Positions 15,998 to 25,265 of a DNA stretch of 64,000 nucleotides are shown piece by piece. Made by a program: the position numbers and the translations under genes. Within the stretch, counting starts at the first letter, position 1, and each line of letters begins with the position of its first letter. Under the pieces are notes generated by a model, which saw only the letters and a list, made by a program, of their open reading frames with translations, was not told the origin of the DNA and did not search any database. The DNA is taken from contig NZ_AWGE01000007.1 of NCBI RefSeq assembly GCF_000495815.1, forward strand, positions 248,001 through 312,000, given 5' to 3'. This DNA comes from Asticcacaulis sp. AC466 (GTDB taxonomy: Bacteria > Pseudomonadota > Alphaproteobacteria > Caulobacterales > Caulobacteraceae).

Positions 15998-16013
15998 TGG
16001 CACATATTTCGCA
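15998..16013 (+). promoter_or_regulatory. Sigma-54 promoter of flgI-cheL-flbY
   Basis: TGGCACATATTTCGCA has GG and GC elements with the required 10-base separation; the only departure from the consensus is TCGC for TTGC. Transcription would start near 16024, which rules out translation starts upstream of it. A GANTC CcrM methylation site (15992-15996) sits just upstream. Confidence 0.65.
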
Positions 16014-16047
16014 AACAGATGGTCAGTTATGGTTAATGGGTGAACCG

Positions 16048-17160
16048 ATGCTGATCAATGGACTGAAAGCGGCTTTGTGCGCAACCGGGCTTGTCGCCGT
16101 CATGATGTGCGGCCATGCCAATGCCGGATCGCGCATCAAGGACATTGTCGATGTCGAAGGCGTGCGCGGCAACCAATTAGTCGGTTACGGCATCGTCGTG
16201 GGCCTGCCCGGCACAGGCGATACGGTCCGCAACTCTCCCATGTTAAAGCAGAGCCTTGAGGCCATGATGGAGCGCATGGGCGTAAATGTCCGCGACGCCC
16301 AGCTCAACACCAAAAATGCCGCCGCCGTCATGGTGACGGCGGAACTCCCCGCCTTCTCGGCGGCCGGCTCACGTCTCGACGTCACCGTCTCGGCTATGGG
16401 TGACGCCAAAAGTCTTCTGGGCGGCACACTGCTTGTCACGCCGCTGCTTGGCGCCGATGGCGAAGCCTACGCAGTGGCGCAAGGCTCAGTTCAGACCGGT
16501 TCAGTGTCAGCGGGAGGCGCATCGGGATCGTCGGTCAGCAAAGGCGTACCTACCGCGGGTCGCATCGCCTCCGGTGGCACGATCGAACGCGAGACGAATT
16601 TCAATTTCAATGCCATGCCGTTTCTGCGCCTGACACTGCACAATCCAGACTTCGCCACGTCGCGCCGCATCGCCGACGCCATCGTCAAGCAATATCCCGG
16701 CACGGCCATTGCCGAAAATCCATCTATCGTAGCCATAAAGCCGCCCGCCGGCATGACCATGATGGACTTCGTCACCCTTGTCGAACCGATGAGCGTAGAT
16801 GTCGACACGCCGGCTAAGGTGGTTATCGATGAAGTCAACGGCGTCATTGTCATTGGCGACAATGTCCGGCTCAGCCGTGTCGCCATCGCTCAGGGTAATC
16901 TGACGATACGTGTCGATGAACGCCCCGATATCAGCCAGCCCGCTCCGTTCAGCCAGGGACAGACAGCTGCCGTCCCGTCGTCCACGGTCAACGTCGACGA
17001 AGAAAAGGGCAAAAAGCTGATTCAATTGGGTGGCGGTTCCACACTGTCCGATCTGGTTGCCGGCCTCAACGCGCTAGGCGTGACTCCGCGCGACATGATC
17101 GCCATTCTTCAGTCCATAAAAGCTGCTGGCGCCCTTCAGGCCGATATTGAAGTCATGTAA
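16048..17160 (+). CDS. flgI: Flagellar P-ring protein FlgI
   Basis: A 370-residue periplasmic protein forming the P ring around the flagellar rod in the peptidoglycan layer. A Sec signal of about 26 residues ending in GHANA precedes the mature start GSRIKDIVDVEGVR. Conserved blocks NQLVGYGIVVGLPGTGD, TVRNSPM, NAAAVMVTAELP and the C-terminal LVAGLNALGVTPRDMIAILQSIKAAGALQADIEV identify FlgI. The promoter at 15998-16013 excludes an upstream start; ATG 16036 is a close alternative. First gene of a three-gene flagellar operon. Confidence 0.95.
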   Translation: MLINGLKAALCATGLVAVMMCGHANAGSRIKDIVDVEGVRGNQLVGYGIVVGLPGTGDTVRNSPMLKQSLEAMMERMGVNVRDAQLNTKNAAAVMVTAELPAFSAAGSRLDVTVSAMGDAKSLLGGTLLVTPLLGADGEAYAVAQGSVQTGSVSAGGASGSSVSKGVPTAGRIASGGTIERETNFNFNAMPFLRLTLHNPDFATSRRIADAIVKQYPGTAIAENPSIVAIKPPAGMTMMDFVTLVEPMSVDVDTPAKVVIDEVNGVIVIGDNVRLSRVAIAQGNLTIRVDERPDISQPAPFSQGQTAAVPSSTVNVDEEKGKKLIQLGGGSTLSDLVAGLNALGVTPRDMIAILQSIKAAGALQADIEVM

Positions 17161-17174
17161 CGGGAGATAATGTC

Positions 17175-17495
17175 ATGGATAGCGCTTCCCTTCTCACCCT
17201 TCAGGCCGCACAGTCGCAGGTTCAGACGCAACAGCAGGCCAAGATGACGACCGCCAAAGGATCAAACGCCAAGTTGGGCCTGGACTTCGAAACCATGTGC
17301 CTATCCAACCTTTTGGGGCCGATGTTCGAAGGCCTCAAGACCGACGGTCCCTTCGGCGGCGGTCAGGGCGAAGAAGCTATGAGATCGTTTTATGTCGGCG
17401 CCATGGCCAAGCAAATGGCCCTGCGCGGCGGTGTCGGCATCTCGCACATGATGCAGGCGCAATTGATTAAGATGCAGGAAATGGGAGTCGCCTGA
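17175..17495 (+). CDS. cheL: Flagellar rod-binding protein (FlgJ N-domain type; CheL in Caulobacter)
   Basis: A 106-residue protein matching the rod-binding domain found at the N-terminus of FlgJ, which helps rod assembly in the periplasm. The motif FETMCLSNLLGPMFEGLKTDGPFGGGQGEEAMRSF is summarised by GGGQGEEAMRSFYVGAMAKQ, followed by MALRGGVGISHMM. As usual in alphaproteobacteria the muramidase half of FlgJ is absent. The gene lies 14 bases after flgI and 1 base before flbY. The equivalent gene was named cheL in Caulobacter. Confidence 0.88.
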   Translation: MDSASLLTLQAAQSQVQTQQQAKMTTAKGSNAKLGLDFETMCLSNLLGPMFEGLKTDGPFGGGQGEEAMRSFYVGAMAKQMALRGGVGISHMMQAQLIKMQEMGVA

Positions 17496-17496
17496 T

Positions 17497-17937
17497 ATGG
17501 CCTTATCCGCCGCCAACGCTTCCGACCGCGCCGCACAGATGCTGGCCCTGACCATTCGCCTCGGTGAGCGCTTGGTTCATGAAACCGAATGCCTGGAAGC
17601 GCATCGTCCGCAGGACATGTACGACGGCATAGAGGAAACCCGCAACCTGTCGAACCTCTACCGCCACGAAACCATGCGCATCAAGGCCGACCCGACCTTG
17701 CTGGAAGGCCTGCCCCCGACTGAAAAAACGAAGCTGCGCGAAGCCACCGAAGTGTTCCAGGCACGTTTGCGACGCTATGAGCTTGCTGTTACCGCCGCCA
17801 AGACAGTCACCGAAGGCATTATCAGCGCCATTGCCGAGGACCTGAGCAGTCGCCGTACACAAAACGCTACGTATGGCGCCAAGGGCAAGGCGGTCGACAG
17901 CGGCCCCCAGTCGCTGAACTACGGCAAAAAGGCCTAA
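17497..17937 (+). CDS. flbY: Flagellar protein FlbY (FlgN-like)
   Basis: A 146-residue, mostly helical, cytoplasmic protein. The helices (RAAQMLALTIRLGERLVHET, then NLSNLYRHETMRIKADPTLL) and the order flgI-cheL-flbY match Caulobacter FlbY, a FlgN-like flagellar protein that may act as an export chaperone or in flagellin regulation. Start ATG is 1 base after the cheL stop. It ends in a basic tail with NYGKKA. Assignment rests mainly on gene order and overall helical character. Confidence 0.75.
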   Translation: MALSAANASDRAAQMLALTIRLGERLVHETECLEAHRPQDMYDGIEETRNLSNLYRHETMRIKADPTLLEGLPPTEKTKLREATEVFQARLRRYELAVTAAKTVTEGIISAIAEDLSSRRTQNATYGAKGKAVDSGPQSLNYGKKA

Positions 17938-18039
17938 GTTTTTTTTCGAAAGGGCAAGGCGGCTTATGCCATGCGGCGAGCATGCACCGCCTCTGAGCAC
18001 ACAACACGAGTCGATTCCCCTTGAGTAACTCATGTTGTA

Positions 18040-19143
18040 TTAGTTGTTGCTTTCACCTTTGGGGTCTGCCGTCCCACCGCCATTTCCCATAATTCTCTGG
18101 TCGTGTTCGTTGAAATAGGCCCCCTTCTTAGGCTCATCGTCCATGTGGCGATCGTTCGGCGTTGGGGCGCGGTTGACGCGTTGCCAATATTCCGCATTTC
18201 CGGGCGAGCTCTTGTAGCGCAGCCGGGTATCTTTTTCGCGGACCGCCGCTTGTAGGTCGGCGTCGGGACGCGGGCCGAGCGGTGGCTGATGCGCAAGATC
18301 CGTCATATTGCAATCGGCCGGAATAGGTTTACCCGCCTGGCGGGTGGCTTCACAATACCCGTGGTTCTGCAAAGCCTGGCTGACCTGCCCGCGCCCCCCC
18401 TTGAGCACGCCTGTTCCTGAGGGCAGCCCGGCTGGCGCCCCCATGCTGCCCAGGCGACCGCCCGCTGACGGAGCAGCCACCAGCCCGGATGGCTTAACCG
18501 CCTGCAAGGCTGGCAGACTGACATTTGCGGCGTCGTGCAGATTTAGGTCTGACATCCGCGTCACGGCGTCCTCATGCTTAGCACTCACTTCGTCCTGCGT
18601 TTTCTTCTTTACCCGTCCGGGGATGCGAGCGGGGGCCGGTACATCGGGGACGACTGCCGGTGCCGCGACAACCAAAGGCTTTTCCTGAGGAATGTTAAGG
18701 GTGATCGACGGCGCGACCGGCTGGGGCACGGGCTGAGGCGGAGCGGCCTCGGCTGCCTGGGTTTGGGGTGTCTGGGTTTGAGGCGTCTGGGTCTGCTTAG
18801 GTATGTCGCGCGGCGCATCCCGTTGCATCGGTTGTGGAACGTCGCGGGGTTGCGGCACCACCTCGCGCGGCATGACGACCGGCTGGACCTTGGGTTCAGG
18901 CGGCGGTTGCGCCTGCCACAACTCGACAAGGACCGGCGGCGGCTCCTCCATATCATGATCCAGTTGCCACGCCTTCGGATGCGTAAGGATCAGGCTCCAC
19001 AGCACAAGCCCGTGCATGACAAGTACGACCGCCGTTGTTCCGACAAGCCGCGTCCGACGCGTCGTCCTGGCGGTCAGCCGGGCGGCCAACCCCTCAAGGC
19101 CGCCGCCAACGCGGTCCCGCAAGCGGATTATATTGGCGTACAT
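18040..19143 (-). CDS. Proline-rich single-pass membrane protein (TonB-like layout)
   Basis: A 367-residue protein: a basic cytoplasmic start (LTARTTRRTRL), one membrane helix at about 36-54 (VGTTAVVLVMHGLVLWSLIL), a long Pro/Gln-rich periplasmic stretch with a three-fold PQTQT-type repeat (about 119-133), then a globular tail with two cysteines (YCEAT, DCNMT). The layout resembles TonB, but the usual TonB C-terminal domain is not evident. It could span the periplasm. It is convergent with flbY and divergent from uvrA. Function unknown. Confidence 0.75.
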   Translation of the reverse strand: MYANIIRLRDRVGGGLEGLAARLTARTTRRTRLVGTTAVVLVMHGLVLWSLILTHPKAWQLDHDMEEPPPVLVELWQAQPPPEPKVQPVVMPREVVPQPRDVPQPMQRDAPRDIPKQTQTPQTQTPQTQAAEAAPPQPVPQPVAPSITLNIPQEKPLVVAAPAVVPDVPAPARIPGRVKKKTQDEVSAKHEDAVTRMSDLNLHDAANVSLPALQAVKPSGLVAAPSAGGRLGSMGAPAGLPSGTGVLKGGRGQVSQALQNHGYCEATRQAGKPIPADCNMTDLAHQPPLGPRPDADLQAAVREKDTRLRYKSSPGNAEYWQRVNRAPTPNDRHMDDEPKKGAYFNEHDQRIMGNGGGTADPKGESNN

Positions 19144-19322
19144 TCAGCCTTGCCCTCTTTCGTGTCGCCCTGCGGTCTCAACCATCACGGTAGATTCAGG
19201 CGGTACTTTGTTCTCTTTGTGGGCGGGTGTCAAAAAACCATCAAATCACGGTGCTGACATTTCCTGCCGGCCCGACCGTCTATGTCAAAATCTGATAGGA
19301 AATGGAGTGGCGATTGACAAAT

Positions 19323-19337
19323 GTTGCCAAATTGTTC
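19323..19337 (+). promoter_or_regulatory. LexA (SOS) box before uvrA
   Basis: GTTG-N7-GTTC is one base away from the alphaproteobacterial SOS box GTTC-N7-GTTC. It directly follows a TTGACA hexamer (19314-19319) and ends 71 bases before the uvrA start. SOS control of uvrA is known in Caulobacter. The matching -10 is unclear; TATACT (19373-19378) is the best hexamer. Confidence 0.5.
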
Positions 19338-19408
19338 TTGCGGACCTCTGGCAAATCCAGCAAGACAGGCTATATACTCCCCGTGTTTGAAGATGAGGAT
19401 ATGCGCGT

Positions 19409-22321
19409 ATGGTGAAGCATCAGATCGACCAGGATTTCATCAAGGTGCGGGGCGCGCGCGAGCATAACCTCAAAGGTGTCGATGTCGATATTCCGCGGGG
19501 CGAACTGGTCGTGCTGACCGGCTTGTCCGGGTCGGGCAAATCCTCCCTGGCTTTTGACACCATCTATGCCGAAGGGCAGCGTCGCTATGTCGAATCCCTG
19601 TCGGCCTATGCGCGTCAGTTTTTGGAACTGATGTCCAAGCCGGATGTCGACCTCATCGAAGGCCTGTCGCCAGCCATTTCGATCGAACAGAAGACAACCT
19701 CGAAAAATCCGCGTTCGACGGTCGGCACCGTCACCGAAATTCACGACTACATGCGCCTGCTGTGGGCGCGGGTGGGCGTTCCCTACTCTCCGGCCACCGG
19801 CCTGCCGATCGAAAGTCAGACCGTGTCTCAGATGGTCGACAAAATCGTGGCCTTGCCCGAAGGGACGCGCCTGCTGCTGCTGGCGCCCTTCGTGCGTGGC
19901 CGCAAGGGCGAGTACAAAAAGGAAATCGCCGACCTGCAACGCCAGGGCTTTCAGCGCCTGAAGATAAACGGCGAATACTATCCCATTGAAGATGCGCCGA
20001 AACTGGACAAGAAGTTCAAGCATGACATCGACGTTGTCATTGACCGCGTGGTGGTGAAACCCGGCATCATGGCGCGCCTCGCCGACAGTCTGGAAACCGC
20101 CCTGCGCCTCGCCGACGGCCTGGCAATCGCCGAACATGCCGATCTGGCAGACGGGGAAACCGAACCGCGCCGCATCATTTTTTCCGAGAAATTTGCCTGT
20201 CCGGTCTCGGGCTTCACGATTACCGAAATCGAGCCGCGCCTGTTTTCCTTCAACAACCCCTTCGGCGCCTGTCCGACCTGCGATGGTCTCGGGGTCAAGC
20301 TCTCGTTCGATCAGGATCTGGTCGTCGCCGATCCGAAGCTGTCACTGACCGATGGCGCCATCGCCCCGTGGTCGAAAGGGCCGTCGCCACTCTACAGCCA
20401 AACCCTTCAGGCCCTGGGCCTGCATTACGGGTTCAAGATGGACACGGCCTGGAACAAGCTCAGCGATCAGGTCCGAAACGTCATCCTGCATGGGTCGGGT
20501 GGCGACAAGATCAAGTTCACCTATGAGGACGGATCACGCCGCTACGACGTCACCAAGGTCTTCGAAGGCGTCATACCGAACATGGATCGCCGCTGGCGCG
20601 AAACCGATTCGTCCTGGGTGCGTGAGGACCTCGCGCGCTACCAGTCGGAAACACCGTGCGAAGCGTGTCACGGTAAACGCCTCAAGCCCGAAGCCCTGGC
20701 CGTCAAGATCGACGCTAAGGACATTGCCGAAATTTCAAACCTGTCTATCCGCAAGGCACACGACTGGTTTGGCGGTCTGGAAGATAAGCTGAGCGAAAAG
20801 CAGATGGATATCGCACGGCGAATCCTGAAGGAAATCAAGGACCGCCTGCGTTTTCTTAATGACGTGGGTTTGGACTATCTCAACCTGTCGCGTAACTCTG
20901 GCACCTTGTCGGGCGGCGAAAGCCAGCGTATCCGGCTAGCCTCCCAGATTGGTTCCGGCCTCACCGGCGTCCTGTACGTACTGGATGAACCGTCCATCGG
21001 ATTGCACCAGCGTGACAATGACCGCCTGCTTATCTCGCTGAAAGGCCTGCGCGATCTTGGCAATTCGGTTCTGGTGGTCGAGCACGACGAAGACGCCATT
21101 CTTCAGGCCGACTACGTCATCGATATGGGACCCGCCGCTGGTATTCATGGTGGCGAAATCATCGCCCAAGGCCCGCCGGCCGCCATCAAGGCCAATCCCA
21201 ACTCGCTGACCGGCCAGTACCTGACCGGCAAGCGCGAAATTCCGCTATTCTATTCCAAGGACACCGACGAAGAGCGTCGTCCCATCAACAAAAAGAAGAT
21301 GTTGAAGGTTATCGGCGCCCGCGGCAACAACCTGAAAAACGTCACCGGCGAAATTCCGGTCGGCGTCATGACCTGTATCACCGGCGTGTCCGGCGGCGGC
21401 AAGTCCACTTTTACGTTGGAGACCCTGTACAAGGCCGCCGCCCGACGCCTCAACAACGCCTCGGCACACCCCGCGCCCCATGACAAGATTGAAGGCCTGG
21501 AACACTTCGACAAAATTGTCGAGATAGACCAGAGCCCTATCGGTCGCACGCCGCGTTCCAATCCTGCGACCTATACCGGCGCGTTCGGACCGATTCGCGA
21601 CTGGTATTGCAGCCTGCCGGAATCCAAGGCGCGCGGGTACGGTCCCGGCCGTTTTTCCTTCAACGTCAAGGGCGGGCGTTGCGAAGCCTGTCAGGGCGAC
21701 GGTGTCATCAAGATCGAAATGCACTTCCTGCCGGATGTCTACGTCACGTGCGACGTGTGCAAGGGCAAGCGCTATAACCGGGAGACCCTGGAAATCGTCT
21801 TCAAGGGATATTCCATCGCGGATGTACTCGACATGACCGTGGAAGAAGGCGCCGAAGTGTTCAAGGCCGTACCGACCATTCGCGACAAGCTGAAAACCCT
21901 TGAGCGCGTCGGCCTTGGCTATATCAAGATCGGCCAGCAGGCGACCACCTTGTCTGGCGGTGAGGCCCAGCGCGTCAAGCTATCCAAGGAGTTGTCGAAG
22001 CGCGCCACCGGCAAGACGCTATACATACTGGATGAACCAACGACCGGCCTGCATTTCGAGGATACGCGCAAGCTGCTGGAAGTGCTGCATGAACTGACCG
22101 ATCATGGCAATACGACCGTTGTCATCGAACACAATCTTGATGTCATCAAGACGGCCGACTGGTTGCTCGACTTTGGACCGGAAGGCGGCGATGGCGGCGG
22201 CGAGATCGTGGCCAGCGGCACGCCGGAACAGGTGGCGGAAAATCCCAAAAGCTGGACAGGCAAGTATCTTAAGGACATGCTGGCCAAGCATCGGAAGCGG
22301 CACCTGGAACCGGCGGAGTAG
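19409..22321 (+). CDS. uvrA: Excinuclease ABC subunit A
   Basis: A 970-residue ATPase that finds bulky DNA damage and loads UvrB in nucleotide excision repair. Both ABC halves are complete: Walker [10 protein letters not shown] (38-46) and GVSGGGKST (about 659-667), two LSGGE signatures ([11 protein letters not shown] and [11 protein letters not shown]), and Walker [10 protein letters not shown] and LDEPTTGLH. Zinc-binding cysteine pairs appear as [22 protein letters not shown] and CDVCKGKR. Length matches the family. A near-consensus LexA box lies upstream. Confidence 0.98.
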   Translation: MVKHQIDQDFIKVRGAREHNLKGVDVDIPRGELVVLTGLSGSGKSSLAFDTIYAEGQRRYVESLSAYARQFLELMSKPDVDLIEGLSPAISIEQKTTSKNPRSTVGTVTEIHDYMRLLWARVGVPYSPATGLPIESQTVSQMVDKIVALPEGTRLLLLAPFVRGRKGEYKKEIADLQRQGFQRLKINGEYYPIEDAPKLDKKFKHDIDVVIDRVVVKPGIMARLADSLETALRLADGLAIAEHADLADGETEPRRIIFSEKFACPVSGFTITEIEPRLFSFNNPFGACPTCDGLGVKLSFDQDLVVADPKLSLTDGAIAPWSKGPSPLYSQTLQALGLHYGFKMDTAWNKLSDQVRNVILHGSGGDKIKFTYEDGSRRYDVTKVFEGVIPNMDRRWRETDSSWVREDLARYQSETPCEACHGKRLKPEALAVKIDAKDIAEISNLSIRKAHDWFGGLEDKLSEKQMDIARRILKEIKDRLRFLNDVGLDYLNLSRNSGTLSGGESQRIRLASQIGSGLTGVLYVLDEPSIGLHQRDNDRLLISLKGLRDLGNSVLVVEHDEDAILQADYVIDMGPAAGIHGGEIIAQGPPAAIKANPNSLTGQYLTGKREIPLFYSKDTDEERRPINKKKMLKVIGARGNNLKNVTGEIPVGVMTCITGVSGGGKSTFTLETLYKAAARRLNNASAHPAPHDKIEGLEHFDKIVEIDQSPIGRTPRSNPATYTGAFGPIRDWYCSLPESKARGYGPGRFSFNVKGGRCEACQGDGVIKIEMHFLPDVYVTCDVCKGKRYNRETLEIVFKGYSIADVLDMTVEEGAEVFKAVPTIRDKLKTLERVGLGYIKIGQQATTLSGGEAQRVKLSKELSKRATGKTLYILDEPTTGLHFEDTRKLLEVLHELTDHGNTTVVIEHNLDVIKTADWLLDFGPEGGDGGGEIVASGTPEQVAENPKSWTGKYLKDMLAKHRKRHLEPAE

Positions 22322-22340
22322 TTTCGCCTGAATGGCGAAA
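22322..22340 (+). terminator. Hairpin after uvrA (weak terminator candidate)
   Basis: TTTCGCC (22322-22328) pairs perfectly with GGCGAAA (22334-22340) around a 5-base loop, starting at the uvrA stop. There is no T-run, so it may stabilise the 3' end or need Rho. The carbonic anhydrase gene follows 42 bases later. Confidence 0.35.
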
Positions 22341-22382
22341 GGCGCTTAATCTCCGTTAACCATTTTCGGCGAAGGTGGCGAC

Positions 22383-23219
22383 ATGACCTTCATGACTCGC
22401 CCCTCTCCCGGATGGTCCCGGCGCGCCGCTGCGACCAGCCTTATGGTTCTATCGCTGGCAGCCTGCTCAAAAAAAGCGGACGAACATGCGCCGGAAGCCG
22501 CCCACGGCGCGCCTGCGGCGCACGGAGGTGGGGCGGTCCAGCATTGGACCTATGATGGCGAGACCGGCCCGCAACACTGGGCAGAGATGGGTGGCGACAA
22601 TACGGTTTGTGCCACGGGCCAGCGTCAGTCCCCAATCGACATTTCCGGACCGCCACGCAACCTGTCATCACGCCTGGTCATGCAGTACAAATCGTCGCTG
22701 GCCACGATCCAGAATAATGGTCACACGATCGTGGTGACCCCGAGCGACGGCGGTGGCATAGTGCTTGATGGCGTGATGTACACGCTCAAGCAGTTTCACT
22801 TTCATTCTCCAAGCGAGCACGCCATCAATGGACGCTCTACGGCTTTGGAAACACATTTCGTACACCAGAACGCAAAGGGCGAATACCTGATCATCGCTGT
22901 TCTGTCCGATATCGGTAACGCCGATCCTGTACTGGGCTCCTTATGGACATACCTGCCCACCGATCCCGGCAAGCCTATTCCGCTGCCGGATCTACTGGTG
23001 AATGCTCAGGATCATATGCCCGGCACAGAGGATTTCTATGTCTATTCTGGGTCTTTGACGACGCCGCCCTGCACCGAGGCCGCGACATGGATGGTCTATT
23101 CCTCTCCGCTTACCGTCAGTTCGGAACAGGCCGATGCCTTCCAGCGCATCATTGGGCCGAATGCGAGGCCGCTACAACCACGTCACGACCGCGATATCCT
23201 TCACCTGTCGGGAAGCTAG
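22383..23219 (+). CDS. Alpha-type carbonic anhydrase, lipoprotein
   Basis: A 278-residue zinc enzyme interconverting CO2 and bicarbonate in the periplasm. The signal ends in a lipobox (LSLAAC, Cys28), followed by a His/Ala-rich linker. The catalytic zinc ligands are H139 and H141 (in QFHFHSPSEH) and H158 (in ETHFVH). QSPIDI (about 82-87) and SLTTPPCTE are further family marks, the Cys pair probably forming the usual disulfide (C76 with that late Cys). The start is ATG 22383. It lies downstream of uvrA, with no obvious functional link. Confidence 0.95.
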   Translation: MTFMTRPSPGWSRRAAATSLMVLSLAACSKKADEHAPEAAHGAPAAHGGGAVQHWTYDGETGPQHWAEMGGDNTVCATGQRQSPIDISGPPRNLSSRLVMQYKSSLATIQNNGHTIVVTPSDGGGIVLDGVMYTLKQFHFHSPSEHAINGRSTALETHFVHQNAKGEYLIIAVLSDIGNADPVLGSLWTYLPTDPGKPIPLPDLLVNAQDHMPGTEDFYVYSGSLTTPPCTEAATWMVYSSPLTVSSEQADAFQRIIGPNARPLQPRHDRDILHLSGS

Positions 23220-23309
23220 ATATGAGCGTGGAAGCGCCGCGCATTATTCAGTTTGTATTCTACAAAACGGAAGCTTACGACAATTATCTGATCCAGTCAG
23301 ATAAGGTGC

Positions 23310-24227
23310 CTAGCTGACCTTTTGCTCTGTTTTTAAGGTTTCGCCTTTTTCTCGCAGCACCCTATAGGCGGCGACCGGTGCCCCTAAGGTGATGGCTGCC
23401 ATGAGCGGCGTCACGATTCCGAAGGTCAAGAACAGCAGGATAATCGAGTGCGGGACCAGGAAGGCGCTCATATTGCTCATGTCGGGTGGCACAATATCCC
23501 CCGTCACCTTCAGGCCCAGGCTCAGCACCTGGATCGCCTCAATAACCTTGTCGCACAAAAACTGCACGACAAGCGCGAGCGCGCCAGCCGTCGCGTAACC
23601 GGTAAATAAAGACCAGAAACGTTCACGGGTCAGGTTGAAACTGCCGAACAGATTAAAACGGCCGGTATCGAAGGTTTGCGGACCGTTCAACGATAGGCGT
23701 ATCCCTAGCCAGACGGCTATCCCTCCTGCGACCAAGAAGCCCAGCGTCGTCATGCCTTGCGCCACCTGTGCATTACCCGACACCGCCACGATTTGGCCGA
23801 GCAGTCCGCCGGTCAGCAGAACACCGATAAGGCCTAACGCCATTACCGACCGCAGGGCAATCATGCGAATTTCAGGAAGTCCGAAGGACAGGAAACCCAG
23901 CCGATCGTCCGTTTCCCCCAGAGAGGCGCGACAAATGGCACAGGCCAGAACCGAAGACATCAATATATATACCGGCACGCACATAATCATGGCCGGCATG
24001 ATTATCTGCAACTGCGCTTCGATGGCGACCGGATCGAACGTACCGGTCGCGGACGCATCGGTCATCAACTGGCCGAAACGAGTAATGGCCGGACCGGCCA
24101 TCTGCACGAGGATGAGCGATATAACGCCATGCCCAAAGAGGGTTATGGCGCCCCATAACGCAATCAACTTGGGCCGCTGGCGTATCAGCCGAAAGCCTTC
24201 GAAGGCGAAATCGAATGTCAGGTTCAT
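23310..24227 (-). CDS. Multi-pass membrane protein
   Basis: A 305-residue integral membrane protein with about six hydrophobic segments. It starts with an amphipathic stretch (FDFAFEGFRLIRQRPKLIALW) typical of GlpF/YckC-like membrane proteins of unknown role. A central loop has DDRLGFLSFGLPEIRMIALRSV, and a later one NLFGSFNLTRERFWSLF. No catalytic motif is seen. It is followed leftward by nothing and preceded by another membrane protein of similar plan 36 bases away, so the two are probably an operon. Confidence 0.75.
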   Translation of the reverse strand: MNLTFDFAFEGFRLIRQRPKLIALWGAITLFGHGVISLILVQMAGPAITRFGQLMTDASATGTFDPVAIEAQLQIIMPAMIMCVPVYILMSSVLACAICRASLGETDDRLGFLSFGLPEIRMIALRSVMALGLIGVLLTGGLLGQIVAVSGNAQVAQGMTTLGFLVAGGIAVWLGIRLSLNGPQTFDTGRFNLFGSFNLTRERFWSLFTGYATAGALALVVQFLCDKVIEAIQVLSLGLKVTGDIVPPDMSNMSAFLVPHSIILLFLTFGIVTPLMAAITLGAPVAAYRVLREKGETLKTEQKVS

Positions 24228-24263
24228 GCACGGGTTCCGGCCACCCGCACGTTTACGGGCCGT

Positions 24264-25067
24264 CTATCTAAACCTGTTAGTCACGATCTGCCTATAGGCC
24301 GACGCGAAAAATCCGACAATCAGCGGCAAAAGCACCAACACGTTGAGCCCAATCAGGACGAAATGCACGATGCGGCGACCATAGAACGGCCCAAATGTCG
24401 CAAGCATTGTCACCAACACGAATGGCGCAACGATAATAGCTATGCCAATAGTCAGCTTACCCACATTCCCGCTTGTCAGACCTAGGGCATTAAGCGTCAC
24501 CAAACGGCGCTGACCGATATTGGCCGCCGATGCCAACGAGAATTTTACAGCGACGAAAATCAGAAACAGACTGGCTGCGATCAGGTAGAGTATAAATACG
24601 ACATCGGCGCCGGCATGGCGGTGAACAATCGCCTGAACAGCGGCCAAAGAACTACCATACCCCTGCGCCAAGCCGGACAGGCTAAGCGCGATGGCAAAAA
24701 CGATGAACACCGTCACTGCGATCATGACAAAGAACACCGCAATAGCCAGAGACGCCAGGAAAAGGCGGCGTTCGGGACGACCGATCTGCACGCCGCCAAA
24801 CCCTAGCCCCTCATCTTTCGCCGACGGTCCGAACAGAGCGATGCGATATAGCGATCCATGTGCCACGTATTTGAGTACCAAAATCACCGCGATCAATGCG
24901 ACACAGGCCAAGGGCGACGAAGGAAGATGATGCATTGTCAGCCAAGCCCCACCAACAACGGCAAACAGGAGCCCGAGCGCCAACCAGGCACCACTCCAGG
25001 CCCGAGGCAGAAAGCCAGCCGAGTCCCTTAGGGCCTTCGTCACCGAAAACGCCGATTTCACGCTCAT
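24264..25067 (-). CDS. Multi-pass membrane protein
   Basis: A 267-residue protein with about six hydrophobic helices. ATG 25067 gives an N-terminus MSVKSAFSVTKALRDSAGFLPRAWSG, similar in plan to the neighbour at 23310-24227: a short amphipathic leader, helices, then a central loop (GFGGVQIGRPERRLFLAS) resembling the neighbour's GFLSFGLPEIRMIAL. A longer in-frame start at 25145 lacks this fit. The two may be distant paralogues working together. It is divergent from trmFO. Confidence 0.72.
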   Translation of the reverse strand: MSVKSAFSVTKALRDSAGFLPRAWSGAWLALGLLFAVVGGAWLTMHHLPSSPLACVALIAVILVLKYVAHGSLYRIALFGPSAKDEGLGFGGVQIGRPERRLFLASLAIAVFFVMIAVTVFIVFAIALSLSGLAQGYGSSLAAVQAIVHRHAGADVVFILYLIAASLFLIFVAVKFSLASAANIGQRRLVTLNALGLTSGNVGKLTIGIAIIVAPFVLVTMLATFGPFYGRRIVHFVLIGLNVLVLLPLIVGFFASAYRQIVTNRFR

Positions 25068-25265
25068 TATACCCCCGCCTAAGGCCCGCGATCGCATTTC
25101 AGGCCAAACGTGATTTAGAAACAAATCCATTCGCTTTAAAAGCATATTTCGTTAACCTTATCACATTTCCATGACGAACTTGCTATCAGGTCACAGTTGC
25201 GCCTCCAGATTCGATGACGTCATTCGCGTCTTCCCATCGCTGTCCGCTTGGGATAGAGCCACGCC

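Noticed and set aside
17958-17991. Imperfect hairpin GGCGG/CCGCC after flbY
   Set aside because: Mismatched inner stem and no T-run; not called as a terminator.
18001-18038. Inverted repeat ACAACACGAG/CTCATGTTGT beyond the proline-rich gene
   Set aside because: One mismatch, 18-base loop, no U-tract; function cannot be supported.
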